A stretch of DNA of 25,662 bases from Methanobacterium sp. GTDB taxonomy: Archaea; Methanobacteriota; Methanobacteria; Methanobacteriales; Methanobacteriaceae. The DNA is taken from positions 1 through 25,662 of the forward strand of contig PLTK01000038.1 of assembly GCA_003164415.1 (NCBI GenBank), in the 5' to 3' direction. The notes beneath the pieces were generated by a model. It searched no databases and was not told the origin of the DNA. It saw only the letters and a list, made by a program, of their open reading frames with translations. Below, piece by piece: positions 1 through 8,343 of this stretch. The position numbers and the translations under genes were made by a program. The first letter of the stretch is position 1. The number at the start of each line of letters is the position of its first letter.

Positions 1-327
1 GCAATAGATCCAATCAAAATACCACAAGTAGCAGCAGAAAGTGGTGCTGACCTTGCAATGGTTGATACAGCTATTAAAGACGGTAAAACACTATTTGATT
101 TTATGGATAAGGATAAACTCATAGAATTCAATAAGAACATACACGAATATGGGCTTAAATCAGCTCTTGCAGGCTCAATTAAAAAGGAACAACTCAGATT
201 GTTATACGATATTGGATGTGACGTTGTTGGGATAAGGGGAGCAGCATGCACTGGTGGGGATAGAAACAAAGGGACCATAAACCGCACTGCTGTAATGGAA
301 TTGAAGAATATGATAGAAAACTTTTAA
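1..327 (+). CDS. mfnB: (5-formylfuran-3-yl)methyl phosphate synthase, 3' part
   Basis: The gene enters the window already open in frame 1; 108 codons are visible before the TAA, so the N-terminal half lies upstream. The visible part has the look of the DUF556/MfnB family: a TIM-barrel C-terminal half with the strand segment GADLAMVDTAIKDGKTLFDF and a phosphate-binding end VVGIRGAACTGGDRNKGTI. MfnB condenses two glyceraldehyde-3-phosphates into the furan precursor of methanofuran, the C1 carrier of the first step of CO2-reducing methanogenesis. The ATG at base 58 is internal and not the start. The family call comes from recognition of these segments, not from a search. Confidence 0.88.
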   Translation, partial: AIDPIKIPQVAAESGADLAMVDTAIKDGKTLFDFMDKDKLIEFNKNIHEYGLKSALAGSIKKEQLRLLYDIGCDVVGIRGAACTGGDRNKGTINRTAVMELKNMIENF

Positions 328-371
328 AGTGTTAAAACTCTATATTAAAAGAAATTTAAGAAAATTTCTTG

Positions 372-391
372 ATACTCTAAAATTTGAGTAT
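372..391. promoter_or_regulatory. Dyad upstream of guaB
   Basis: ATACTC at 372-377 and GAGTAT at 386-391 form a 6-bp inverted repeat with an 8-nt AT spacer. It sits about 50 bp ahead of the AT-rich TATA candidate (about 434-442) of guaB. It could be an operator for a purine regulator; that role is inference. Confidence 0.3.
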
Positions 392-476
392 GGAATGAAA
401 TGGGTTTTGATAGTAACAATCAAGATTCAACAAAATTATTTATTTGAACAACCTTTTAAGGGTTGGAGGTAACGAT

Positions 477-1964
477 ATGTTCTCTGAAAAGTTAAATAAT
501 GCACCCATGGGGTATACTTTTGACGATTTTTTGATGCTACCATCAGTATCGTCAGTTGAACCGAAGGACGTTGAAACTACGACCCAAATTTCAAGAAATT
601 ATAGAATAAATATTCCAATCATAAGCTCTGCAATGGATACGGTTACAGAAGCTGAAATGGCAATAGCTCTAGCACAAGAAGGTGGATTAGGAGTAATACA
701 CCGAAATATGACTATTAACGAGCAAATTAATGAGATTAAAAAGGTCAAAAGATCGGGAGACCTTACTATTCGTGACGTAATAACAATTGATCCTGAAGCC
801 TCAATAAAAGAAGCTCAAGAGATCATGGACGAGGAAGAAATAAGCGGACTTCCAGTTGTTCAAGAAGGAATTGTTGTTGGGATCATAAGTAGAAGAGATG
901 TAAAACCTATTCTTAATTCAACTCCTCAAGGCAAAGTAATGGATATAATGACCGAAGAAGTGGTCACAGTTTCTGAATCAACAACTCCTGAAGAAGCCCT
1001 GGACATTGCATATGAAAACAAGGTTGAAAGACTACCAGTTGTTGATGAAGGGTTTATTGTTGGTATTTTAACCATGAGGGATATTCTTGCACGTAAAAAT
1101 TTCCCAAATGCTTCGAGAGATAAAAAGGGCAGGTTTTTAGTTGCAGCAGCTACTGGTCCGTTCGATCTTGAACGTGCCATGGCACTTGACGATGCAGGTG
1201 CAGATATCATAGCTGTTGATTGTGCACATGCACACAAACCGAGCATAGTTAAATTTGCTAAGACTATGAATGAAAATATTGAGGCTGATCTACTTGTTGG
1301 TAATATAGCAACCAGTCAAGCAGCTGAAGATTTATTATCTGCAGAAGTTGATGGTCTTAAAGTGGGTATTGGACCGGGATCAATATGTACAACCCGAATA
1401 ATAGCAGGAGTTGGAGTTCCTCAATTAACAGCCATATCAAGTGTTGCAGATGTTGCAAAAGATTACGATGTACCAGTAATTGGTGATGGTGGTTTAAGAT
1501 ACTCTGGTGATGTTGCTAAGGCACTTGCAGTAGGAGCCGATGCTGTTATGCTTGGAAGTCTTCTGGCAGGAACACATGAATCACCCGGTGATGTTGTTAT
1601 CATGAACGGAAGGAAGTTCAAACAATACCGTGGAATGGGTTCGCTCGGTGCTATGACAGGTGGTGTAGGAGCAGGAACTGATCGTTATTTCCAAGAAGTT
1701 AAGGGACCAATGAAACACGCAAAACTTGTACCTGAAGGGGTAGAAGGTGTTGTTCCTTATAAAGGACATACAAATGAAATTCTATTCCAGCTAATAGGTG
1801 GAATTAAAGCATCAATGGGTTATTGTGGTGCTACAGGTATTAAAGACCTCCAGAAAAAGGCAAAATTCGTGAGAATAACATCCAGTGGAATGACAGAAAG
1901 CCATCCACACGATCTTATGATAACCAATGAGAGTCCAAATTACCCAACATCAAGGTTGATGTAA
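477..1964 (+). CDS. guaB: Inosine-5'-monophosphate dehydrogenase
   Basis: IMPDH oxidises IMP to XMP with NAD+, the first committed step of GMP synthesis. The start is set at ATG 477 because GGAGGT (465-470) lies seven bases ahead; an upstream TTG at 444 has no such signal. This gives 495 residues, the usual full length. The N-terminal barrel part holds NAPMGYTFDDFLMLP; two CBS repeats occupy about residues 96-205. The catalytic loop is GPGSICTTR with Cys304, followed by IGDGGLRYSGD (phosphate site), the GRKFKQYRGMGS segment and a mobile flap with DRYFQ (402-406). All key residues are present. It stands alone, with a T-rich terminator behind it. Confidence 0.97.
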   Translation: MFSEKLNNAPMGYTFDDFLMLPSVSSVEPKDVETTTQISRNYRINIPIISSAMDTVTEAEMAIALAQEGGLGVIHRNMTINEQINEIKKVKRSGDLTIRDVITIDPEASIKEAQEIMDEEEISGLPVVQEGIVVGIISRRDVKPILNSTPQGKVMDIMTEEVVTVSESTTPEEALDIAYENKVERLPVVDEGFIVGILTMRDILARKNFPNASRDKKGRFLVAAATGPFDLERAMALDDAGADIIAVDCAHAHKPSIVKFAKTMNENIEADLLVGNIATSQAAEDLLSAEVDGLKVGIGPGSICTTRIIAGVGVPQLTAISSVADVAKDYDVPVIGDGGLRYSGDVAKALAVGADAVMLGSLLAGTHESPGDVVIMNGRKFKQYRGMGSLGAMTGGVGAGTDRYFQEVKGPMKHAKLVPEGVEGVVPYKGHTNEILFQLIGGIKASMGYCGATGIKDLQKKAKFVRITSSGMTESHPHDLMITNESPNYPTSRLM

Positions 1965-1972
1965 TTCCCTAC

Positions 1973-1983
1973 TTTTTTTATTT
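1973..1983 (+). terminator. T-rich terminator after guaB
   Basis: A run of seven T followed by ATTT begins eight bases after the guaB stop. Oligo-T tracts are the usual archaeal termination signal. No hairpin is needed or seen. Confidence 0.5.
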
Positions 1984-2039
1984 AAAATCATTCAACAGAT
2001 TAAACCATAATAATGGACCAATATAATTAATGGTGTACA

Positions 2040-2642
2040 ATGAAGTCATTTATATTACTATGTGGTGGTAAAAGTAGGAGAATGGGTCAGGATAAGGGTT
2101 CAATGAACTTGAATGGAAAACCCATGATCATACATGTAATAAAAAACTTAATTGCAATTGCTGATGAGATAATAGTTGTATTGAGTGATAAAAATCAGGT
2201 TGATGATTATAATAAAATTTTTGAAGGGTTAAAATCAAATAGATCTAAACTCCACATATCCACGGATATTTTTGAGGATAAAGGCCCTCTTGCAGGCATT
2301 TTAGCCGGATTGGAAAAGGTTAAATCGGATAAAGCAATGGTAGTTCCGTGTGATTCTCCATTTGTTTCTGAGTACTTTGTAAATAAAATGTTTAAATATT
2401 CCAACGAACCAGTTTATGATGCATTTGTTCCAAGATGGCCCGATGGCAAGTTAGAACCTCTGCATTCCATTTATAAAAAAGATCTAAAATCTAACATTTT
2501 AAAACTTCTAAATGAAGATATAAGGGATGTTAAGAGTTTGATAAGGGAATTGAATGTCAAATATATCGATGTTGATTCTTTAGATAATACTGGTAAAAGT
2601 TTTTTTAATATAAATCGTATAGATGATATTCCAGATAAGTAG
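2040..2642 (+). CDS. mobA: Molybdenum cofactor guanylyltransferase MobA
   Basis: MobA transfers GMP from GTP to molybdopterin to form the guanine dinucleotide cofactor that formylmethanofuran dehydrogenases and formate dehydrogenases use. The protein (200 residues) opens with the nucleotidyltransferase signature LLCGGKSRRMGQDKG (residues 6-20), continues with a PLAGILAGLE segment, and has the metal-binding VPCDSPFV. The C-terminal FFNINRIDD resembles the usual N-I-N-T-P-ED tail of MobA. A GGTGT element precedes ATG 2040. The related NTP-transferase CofC and IspD families have different N-terminal signatures, so MobA is favoured. Confidence 0.88.
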   Translation: MKSFILLCGGKSRRMGQDKGSMNLNGKPMIIHVIKNLIAIADEIIVVLSDKNQVDDYNKIFEGLKSNRSKLHISTDIFEDKGPLAGILAGLEKVKSDKAMVVPCDSPFVSEYFVNKMFKYSNEPVYDAFVPRWPDGKLEPLHSIYKKDLKSNILKLLNEDIRDVKSLIRELNVKYIDVDSLDNTGKSFFNINRIDDIPDK

Positions 2643-2872
2643 ATGTGATGAAAACTTGAAAAGAATAACTTAAAAATCATAAGAAAATTATAATAAAATT
2701 TTAGAAAATATTCATCAGAAAATGTGGATTTAAACTTAATAATGTTACTGTTATATTTTAATTAGAATTTCTTATATGATTTGTTTTTATGACTACTCAC
2801 AATATGCTTTGTCGTTTATCTCTATCAATACATTTCTTCTTACTTGATCGATTTTGAGTATGTTATTACGGG

Positions 2873-3637
2873 TCATTGCATTTCTTTTGTCCTTTCAATG
2901 AATTTATTTTTGAGTGGTTTTATTTTTTTTATAATTGTAAACAATGGGATAGGTAAAATTTCTTGATTGGCAATTTTTTGTGTTTTATCTGTAATTTCTC
3001 CATATTCTACAAGTTCTTGGCCCGCCTGTTTGTAAGCATCGTAAACATCATAGATTTTCGGGAATTTAGTCTCTTTATCTGGGTCTTTTCCATGTCCAGT
3101 AAGGGTTCCTGCATTTCTTATTAGATTACCAACTTGTGGAGCATCCATAAATTTGGAGTATGTCCTAAAATATGATATAATATTCTTGGGAGTTTCATCT
3201 TCGATATTATCACAGCAAATAAGGGTTACAAATGGTTTTGAACAGATATTATGGTTGATATGATGGAATATAAGTCCGCTTTTTGAAACCCTTAAATCGT
3301 TTACATCACCGGTAGAATGAAGTCTATCTATAAAAATTTTCATTAAGCCCGAAATGCCAAAAAGATAGACGGGTGTAGCGAAAATAATTATGTCTGCATC
3401 TGCCATTTTATTAATAATTGATTTGAAGTCATCTTTTTCATCAAAAATACATTTAAGATAATGTTTTTCAGTTTGGCAAGTATTACATGCTATACAAACA
3501 TTTATTTTATTTTCAGAAAGTGTCACAAAATCACAGTCTGCACCTTGTTTTGTAGCTCCTTTGAAAAGTTTATCTATTAAAAATCTTGTATAACCTCTAT
3601 TTCCACGATAACTTGAATTTATAGCAAGAATTTTCAT
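2873..3637 (-). CDS. Iron-sulfur flavoprotein / NADPH-dependent FMN reductase family
   Basis: A flavodoxin-fold protein of 254 residues. The N-terminal MKILAINSSYRGNRGYTR is the FMN-phosphate loop of the family. Cys48, Cys51, Cys54 and Cys63 (C-X2-C-X2-C-X8-C) form a compact cluster motif as in the iron-sulfur flavoproteins (Isf) of methanogens, which bind one [4Fe-4S] cluster next to FMN. ADIIIFATPVYLFGISG is the second flavin-contacting segment. The C-terminal 100 residues are longer than in minimal Isf and contain a basic hydrophobic stretch near the end. Isf proteins are thought to move electrons, often under oxidative stress; the partner here is unknown. It is divergent from the FAD oxidoreductase across a 530-bp gap. 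Confidence 0.8.
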   Translation of the reverse strand: MKILAINSSYRGNRGYTRFLIDKLFKGATKQGADCDFVTLSENKINVCIACNTCQTEKHYLKCIFDEKDDFKSIINKMADADIIIFATPVYLFGISGLMKIFIDRLHSTGDVNDLRVSKSGLIFHHINHNICSKPFVTLICCDNIEDETPKNIISYFRTYSKFMDAPQVGNLIRNAGTLTGHGKDPDKETKFPKIYDVYDAYKQAGQELVEYGEITDKTQKIANQEILPIPLFTIIKKIKPLKNKFIERTKEMQ

Positions 3638-4167
3638 AAAATCACATATTTTTTTAATAAATTGCTTAAAAGTATTATAATAAGATTTAATTGTTGAATC
3701 ATTTCATTAATCAATATTGTAATACCCTTTAAATTTTTTATTATTATTAATTAATCATGTGAGATTATTTGGGATCATGATAATCTATACTAAACAATGT
3801 CGTTAAAATATTAGGCAATTAAATGATTTTAGTATTATATCAATTTTTATTCTACTAGATTTCCAGCGAAATATTCTTAGATTCATATTCTAAATTATTA
3901 AGTATTTTTTGCTATATTCGCTCATGATTAAGTTGTAATAATTGCAATATTTAAATATTTTGTCATTAAATTAGTATAATAATATCAATTAGTATAGATT
4001 CAATATAAAAAATAGATAAAATACATGCAAAGTAATGGAATACCTGTGAGTGCTACGTTGTTTATCATTCGGAAATTGGAGAAAACACAAGTGTTTGAGG
4101 ATACCTACTTTGTAATAAAAAAAATAAGAAGTATTTGAAATTAATTTTTTTTGAATTTGGAAAAAAT
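3638..4167. other. Intergenic region between divergent flavoenzymes
   Basis: About 530 AT-rich bases. It must hold both promoters. A 7-bp dyad, AGATTAT (3762-3768) with ATAATCT (3780-3786), lies about 125 bp upstream of the flavoprotein start. A 37-codon open frame (4025-4138) ends just before the FAD oxidoreductase but has no ribosome binding site. No RNA gene is visible. Confidence 0.6.
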
Positions 4168-5400
4168 ATGACAAATCACGATATAACTTTCGAAGAAGAA
4201 AAATCATTTTGGTTAGAAACAAGTTTATCAACTAACTTTCCACAACTAAAAGTGGGATTAAAAGTTGATGTGGCCATAGTGGGAGGCGGTATTGCTGGTA
4301 TCACAACTGCAACATTGCTTAAAGAATCAGGATATAATGTGGCGGTCATCGAAGCAGACAGGATTATTAAGGATGTGACTGTTGGGACCACTGCTAAGAT
4401 ATGTGTATCTGCAGGATACAGTTATATAAAGTATAAATTAGGAAAGGATCAGGCCCAATCATATGCTAATGCTAACATGGATGCTCTGGATAAAATAGCG
4501 GAAATTATACGTAGTCATGATATTGATTGTGAATTTCATCGTCTTCCACTGTATATTTATAATGAGTCACCTAAAATGACCAGTAAGTTTAAAAGAGAGT
4601 TCAATTTTGTTAAAGAATTGGGCCTTCCAGTTTCCTTACCCGATGATGTGCCATTACCATTTAAAATAGGGCCGTCTATCAAGTATGATGATCAGGCACA
4701 GTTTCATCCCCGAAAGTATTTATTATCCCTTTCAGATTACATAGATGGGGATGGGAGTTATATTTTCGAAAAAACTAATTTTATTGATGTTAAAGAAGGT
4801 AAAGTTAAGGAAGTGGTCACTGATCATGGATCGATAATGGCCGATAATGTTGTGATAGCAACCAACACCCCAGTTTATGATCCAGATGATCTTCGTAATC
4901 ATCTCCATCCAGAAGGATCCTTTGTTATTGGATTGTATACAAATGGAGATTTTCCAGATGGAATGTTTATTGAAAACGAACCGGTACACACTTACCGAAC
5001 AACTCCAACAGACAAAGGTCAAATGATTATAGTGGCAGGGGAACACAGCCTCGTGGATGTAGAAGATAAGAATGTATATTATGATAGGCTTGAAAAATAT
5101 GCACACCAACATTTGGATGTTAAATCTGTTGATTACAGATGGTCTAGTTATGATAGTACAACTGATGATGATCTTCCAATAATAGGTAAAACATCTCAAC
5201 AGGGTGTCTATGTGGCAACTGGATTTTGTTTTTGGGGTATGTTAAATGGAACAACAGCAGGTATGGTAATCAGCGATCTAATTACAGGTAAAGAAAACCA
5301 ATATGCAGATATATTTAACCCCATCAGGTTCACTAGAGAGTATATGGCTATTTTGAAGTTGAGATCAGCAATTTTAAATTTGATCTTGTATTTCATATAA
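4168..5400 (+). CDS. FAD-dependent oxidoreductase, DAO type, without Rieske domain
   Basis: A 410-residue flavoprotein starting at ATG 4168; a TTG 33 bases upstream is also in frame, but homologues begin near the FWLETS segment. DVAIVGGGIAGITTATLL (34-51) is a complete Rossmann FAD motif, and the next strand ends in the ribose-binding glutamate of VIEADR. The C-terminal FAD segment includes LPIIGKTSQQGVYVATGF and WGMLNGTTAGMVISDLI. This layout matches bacterial YhfW-like proteins, in which a Rieske [2Fe-2S] domain of roughly 80-100 residues follows the ISDLI-GKEN segment. Here the chain stops after about 35 hydrophobic, basic residues and no C-X-H...C-X2-H pair is present. The substrate is unknown. 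Confidence 0.82.
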   Translation: MTNHDITFEEEKSFWLETSLSTNFPQLKVGLKVDVAIVGGGIAGITTATLLKESGYNVAVIEADRIIKDVTVGTTAKICVSAGYSYIKYKLGKDQAQSYANANMDALDKIAEIIRSHDIDCEFHRLPLYIYNESPKMTSKFKREFNFVKELGLPVSLPDDVPLPFKIGPSIKYDDQAQFHPRKYLLSLSDYIDGDGSYIFEKTNFIDVKEGKVKEVVTDHGSIMADNVVIATNTPVYDPDDLRNHLHPEGSFVIGLYTNGDFPDGMFIENEPVHTYRTTPTDKGQMIIVAGEHSLVDVEDKNVYYDRLEKYAHQHLDVKSVDYRWSSYDSTTDDDLPIIGKTSQQGVYVATGFCFWGMLNGTTAGMVISDLITGKENQYADIFNPIRFTREYMAILKLRSAILNLILYFI

Positions 5401-5569
5401 TAACTACCAGAAATTTATGTAGATTAAGAATAAAATTTCACCTATATTATTATGTGAATATATATTTTTTTTTATTTATTTTTAATTATCCAATAACAAA
5501 TATGGATACAGGCCAGATTATAAAAGTGTGTTGCATTATCATTAACAAATTTCAAAACAATCCATTAAG

Positions 5570-5599
5570 ATAATGCTAAAATTTCTCGTCTAGCATTAT
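5570..5599. repeat. 9-bp perfect inverted repeat upstream of thyA
   Basis: ATAATGCTA (5570-5578) and TAGCATTAT (5591-5599) are perfect reverse complements with a 12-nt loop. The site lies midway in the 380-bp gap between the FAD oxidoreductase and thymidylate synthase. A further GCATTAT copy occurs at 5533-5539. It may be an operator, or a hairpin at the end of the upstream transcript. The rest of the gap shows only AT-rich DNA. Confidence 0.5.
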
Positions 5600-5780
5600 A
5601 AATCTGTATTAAGAATTCTAATGTTAACTGCCAAAGTTTATTATTTTGAAGACCCAATCTAAAATATAAAGAAAATATTAATGATAAAGTGTTAGATATT
5701 ATCTTTAGAAAAGTCAAGGATAAAGCTTTTATAGGATATTACTTTGAAATCATTAAATATGGATTTAATGGTGATAACAT

Positions 5781-6440
5781 ATGTTCACAATAGAAACTAA
5801 TAATGCTGAAGATGCGTGGATCGCTATAATAAAACAGATAATGGATCATGGTGATATGGTAGAAGATGAACGTGAACTTATGACCAGAGAAATTTTAAAT
5901 GTAATAGTCACTGTTCAAGATCCTCTAAATTCAGAACTGCCCCAAGGATATTTATCTCTTGAAAAATTAAAACGATATGAAGAGGCTTTTTTGGATATTG
6001 AAAATCATCATGACGGAATTAATTATGGAAAAAGGTTGAGGGAGCATTTTGGATTCAAAATGGGACGAGATATTTACAAGGTAAAAATTGATCAGGTTGA
6101 ATCCGTTATTAACAGACTTAATAGATGTGAAACATCAAGAAGAGCAACAATGACCACCTTTGATCCATCAATAGATCAGTGCCAAAACGAGATACCAAGT
6201 CTGGTCATGATCGATTTTAAAATACGTAAAAATATGCTGTACACAATGGGTATTTGGAGAAGTCAAGATATTTATGGTTCATGGATTCCTAACTTCTTCG
6301 GACTTAAAGGACTCTCAAAATATATATCAGAACAATTGAAAATAAAACCAGGGCCAATAACTGTTCATTCTGTAAGTGCACACATATACAAAACAGATTT
6401 TGATGATGTTAACAACGATAATGGCAAGTTAATCAAATAG
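5781..6440 (+). CDS. thyA: Thymidylate synthase (methanogen type) with Ser at the catalytic Cys position
   Basis: This resembles the short ThyA of methanogens (219 residues against 264 in E. coli), thought to use a methanopterin C1 carrier to methylate dUMP. GGTGAT (5769-5774) precedes ATG 5781. SRR (R120, R121), WRSQD (R160, S161, D163), N171 and HIY (H201, Y203) are the dUMP-binding residues. Counting from E. coli ThyA (R126/R127, C146, R166, D169, N177, H207, Y209), all fit at a constant offset of six without gaps, and that offset puts Ser140 (AGT, 6198-6200) where the nucleophilic Cys146 should be. Cys134 lies six residues too early to replace it. The protein may be inactive, altered in chemistry, or carry a base error. 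Confidence 0.85.
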   Translation: MFTIETNNAEDAWIAIIKQIMDHGDMVEDERELMTREILNVIVTVQDPLNSELPQGYLSLEKLKRYEEAFLDIENHHDGINYGKRLREHFGFKMGRDIYKVKIDQVESVINRLNRCETSRRATMTTFDPSIDQCQNEIPSLVMIDFKIRKNMLYTMGIWRSQDIYGSWIPNFFGLKGLSKYISEQLKIKPGPITVHSVSAHIYKTDFDDVNNDNGKLIK

Positions 6441-6453
6441 CTATATAGAAAAA

Positions 6454-6513
6454 TTTTTTAAAATAAATCCTTTACTAAATATTTTTACTTAAAAACCTAT
6501 ACTACTTTTTTTT
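6454..6513 (+). terminator. Two T-tracts after thyA
   Basis: Six T at 6454-6459 and a longer run ending near 6513 follow the thyA stop and are plausible archaeal terminators. The second tract is close to the 3' end of the convergent PMBR-like gene. Confidence 0.4.
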
Positions 6514-6588
6514 AATAATTTTAGAACATTAAAAATAGTGGTGGTAAGAGAATATTATTTGTATCCCAAAAATGGATTTTCAAAGAAT

Positions 6589-6822
6589 TTAGAACTTTAT
6601 AATACAGTTCATATCCGTTGATCTTCCAATTTCTATAATTTCTGGGTTACGGCCCATTTCAAGTAGAAACTTATTTGCGGTTTCTATCATGTCAACATAT
6701 ACAATTTTACTAATTTTACATCCATCAACAACTGTATATGGGGGCATTTCTCCGTTCAACCTTTTGAACTCAAGAACTTTTTCAACCATCTTTCTGTACT
6801 GTTTGAGAGTTAACCTCTCCAT
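6589..6822 (-). CDS. Single pseudomurein-binding-repeat-like small protein
   Basis: A protein of 77 residues if started at ATG 6822 (81 from GTG 6834). It reads like a single PMBR unit: a leading helix (LTLKQYRKMVEKVLEFKRLNG), then MPPYTVVDGCKISKIVYVDMI, then a second helix ending in NPEIIEI. The pattern of helix, N-G-x-x-P-x-Y, V-x-G-x-x-I-S and a Y-V-x-M helix is that of repeats which anchor large surface proteins to pseudomurein. Here there is no signal peptide, membrane segment or partner domain, so it would stay in the cytoplasm. It could be a stand-alone wall-sensing or regulatory unit, or a fragment. Family assignment is by pattern only. Confidence 0.6.
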   Translation of the reverse strand: MERLTLKQYRKMVEKVLEFKRLNGEMPPYTVVDGCKISKIVYVDMIETANKFLLEMGRNPEIIEIGRSTDMNCIIKF

Positions 6823-6976
6823 TAAATCAACCACATTTACTTTTTTTTTAATTTATTTAGAGTATTAAAGCTTTTTTTGAATGTATGTAAATAACCATAT
6901 AAATATTTTGTGAATTTAAGAACATATTTAGCATTATTTATCGTTAACATTATTATTATCAGATATTTTAATGATA

Positions 6977-7753
6977 TCAATAATTATCCTGTATTTCAAC
7001 CGTTGCATTTGGATCAAAAGGATTTGTCCTCATAGCCAATGAGAAAAGGTACGGGTAGTTGTGCATAAGGTGATCCATATATTCCACCCATTGATAGATC
7101 AATATGTTGTATGCCCTTTCAGTATCAAATTTAAGGTGATCATAATCTGCTTTAGGGAGGTGTTTAAGGTCTTTTCTTTTTTCAAGCTCTTCTGTAATAT
7201 GAAAAACGGCTCTTAAAAGTTCTGTAAATGTTTCATGTTCTAATAGGTTAGGATTTTCAAGTAAAGCTAATAAAAATCTTCTTTTACCCATTAAATACTT
7301 CTTTGTTTCTTCTAAGAATTCAATTGAATCTGGATCGTTGCCATGAATTTCAAGATGGTATTTACGTTTTGTTATATCGTCCTTAGCTTTTTTGAAATCT
7401 AGATCAGCCCAATTTGAATTTATTATCAGTGTTTCATTGATGCTTTTTGATTTTAAATCAAATTTAGATATTTCACCGAGTAGTTCAGTTCCAACATCAC
7501 TAAAGAAAACACCAATGACCATGTTTAATTTTTCAAGCAACACACTCTTTTCCCGTCGACTTATAGCGGTTTCTATTACGAGAACAACCAGTAAAACTTC
7601 TATGGGTAAAAATGCAAGATCAATTCCCAAATAAAACAGTTCCGTTCTTGGTTCGTGGAATACGTAGAATTGGATTAAATATAGTATCACAGAGGATAAA
7701 ATAAGTAAAATAGCAATTTCAGTTCGCCAGCCTAATCTTTTCATTATTTTCAT
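6977..7753 (-). CDS. Conserved membrane protein with two N-terminal membrane segments
   Basis: I do not recognise a named family. The protein has 258 residues: two membrane segments at about 12-32 and 40-64 separated by a short loop, then a basic turn (SRREK) and a soluble, helix-rich part of about 190 residues with many charged residues. The end carries a tryptophan- and tyrosine-rich stretch (YQWVEYMDHLMHNYPYLFSLAMRTNPF). AAGGAA lies four bases before the ATG. It is the last gene of the minus-strand cofactor cluster, 23 bases after cbiT. Its position suggests co-transcription but not a function. Confidence 0.75.
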   Translation of the reverse strand: MKIMKRLGWRTEIAILLILSSVILYLIQFYVFHEPRTELFYLGIDLAFLPIEVLLVVLVIETAISRREKSVLLEKLNMVIGVFFSDVGTELLGEISKFDLKSKSINETLIINSNWADLDFKKAKDDITKRKYHLEIHGNDPDSIEFLEETKKYLMGKRRFLLALLENPNLLEHETFTELLRAVFHITEELEKRKDLKHLPKADYDHLKFDTERAYNILIYQWVEYMDHLMHNYPYLFSLAMRTNPFDPNATVEIQDNY

Positions 7754-7776
7754 TGTTCCTTGTAAAAAATAATTTA

Positions 7777-8343
7777 TTAAATACTCTTTTGGGCAGTTAT
7801 TATGGTAATTGGATTTCTTGCTAACATCATAGTTCCTCTATTAGTTACTTCACCCTTAGAAATCGAAACATTTACCACATCAAGTTTTATGGAAAGTTTT
7901 TTGAGGCAAGATATTGCCTCTGCACATGTTTCGAGGAGTATTGCCATTATAATAATCTGCCCATTGTTGTTGAGTTTGTTATAACCCTTTTCGATTAAAA
8001 GCGGTAGTTTACCACCACTTCCACCTATAACTATTAGATCAAATTTTTCTATTTTATCCAAAACTTCAAAGCCATCGCCTTCAATGAGCTCTACATTTCC
8101 TGTTAGTCCATGTTTTTCAAGATTTTGTTGTGTTGTTACAATTGCATCAGGGTTAATATCGATAGAATAAACTTTTTTAGCCCGTTTTGCAAACTCTAAT
8201 GTTAAGCCTCCAGTTCCGCATCCAATATCAACAATAACATCTTTGGGTTTAACATCTGATTTGCAGATAACAATGCATCTAACCTCTTCCTTAGTTGGAC
8301 CGGGTACATTTGGATTTTTAATAAATTCTTGATCCTTAATCAT
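7777..8343 (-). CDS. cbiT: Cobalt-precorrin-6B C15-methyltransferase (decarboxylating) CbiT
   Basis: CbiT methylates C15 and decarboxylates the C12 acetate side chain in the anaerobic cobalamin pathway, needed for the corrinoids of the methyltransferases of methanogenesis. The start is ATG 8343, giving MIKDQEFIKNPNVPGPTKEEV, the expected family N-terminus; its ATGA overlaps the ubiX stop, with GGGGA in the ubiX tail serving as ribosome binding site. SAM motif I is VIVDIGCGTGGLTLEFA (residues about 37-53), followed by the acidic YSIDIN strand; VIGGSGGKL is motif III-like. Length (188 residues) and sequence agree with Methanothermobacter MTH146, whose CbiT structure is known. All motifs are intact. 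Confidence 0.95.
   Translation of the reverse strand: MIKDQEFIKNPNVPGPTKEEVRCIVICKSDVKPKDVIVDIGCGTGGLTLEFAKRAKKVYSIDINPDAIVTTQQNLEKHGLTGNVELIEGDGFEVLDKIEKFDLIVIGGSGGKLPLLIEKGYNKLNNNGQIIIMAILLETCAEAISCLKKLSIKLDVVNVSISKGEVTNRGTMMLARNPITIITAQKSI

Noticed and set aside
926..1246. Minus-strand open frame within guaB
   Set aside because: It lies wholly inside a clear IMPDH gene and its translation has no family features; it is a shadow frame.
4025..4138. 37-codon plus-strand frame just before the FAD oxidoreductase
   Set aside because: It begins with ATG and reads in a protein-like way (SATLFIIRKLEKTQVFEDTY), but has no ribosome binding site and no recognisable family; it may be a gene remnant.
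4732..5199. 155-codon minus-strand frame inside the FAD oxidoreductase
   Set aside because: Long, but entirely antisense to a gene with conserved motifs, and rich in Ile, Phe and Tyr as expected for a mirror frame.
6175..6185. Cys134 of thymidylate synthase as a replacement nucleophile
   Set aside because: It is six residues before the catalytic position while all surrounding landmarks align without gaps, so it would not sit in the active site in the same way.
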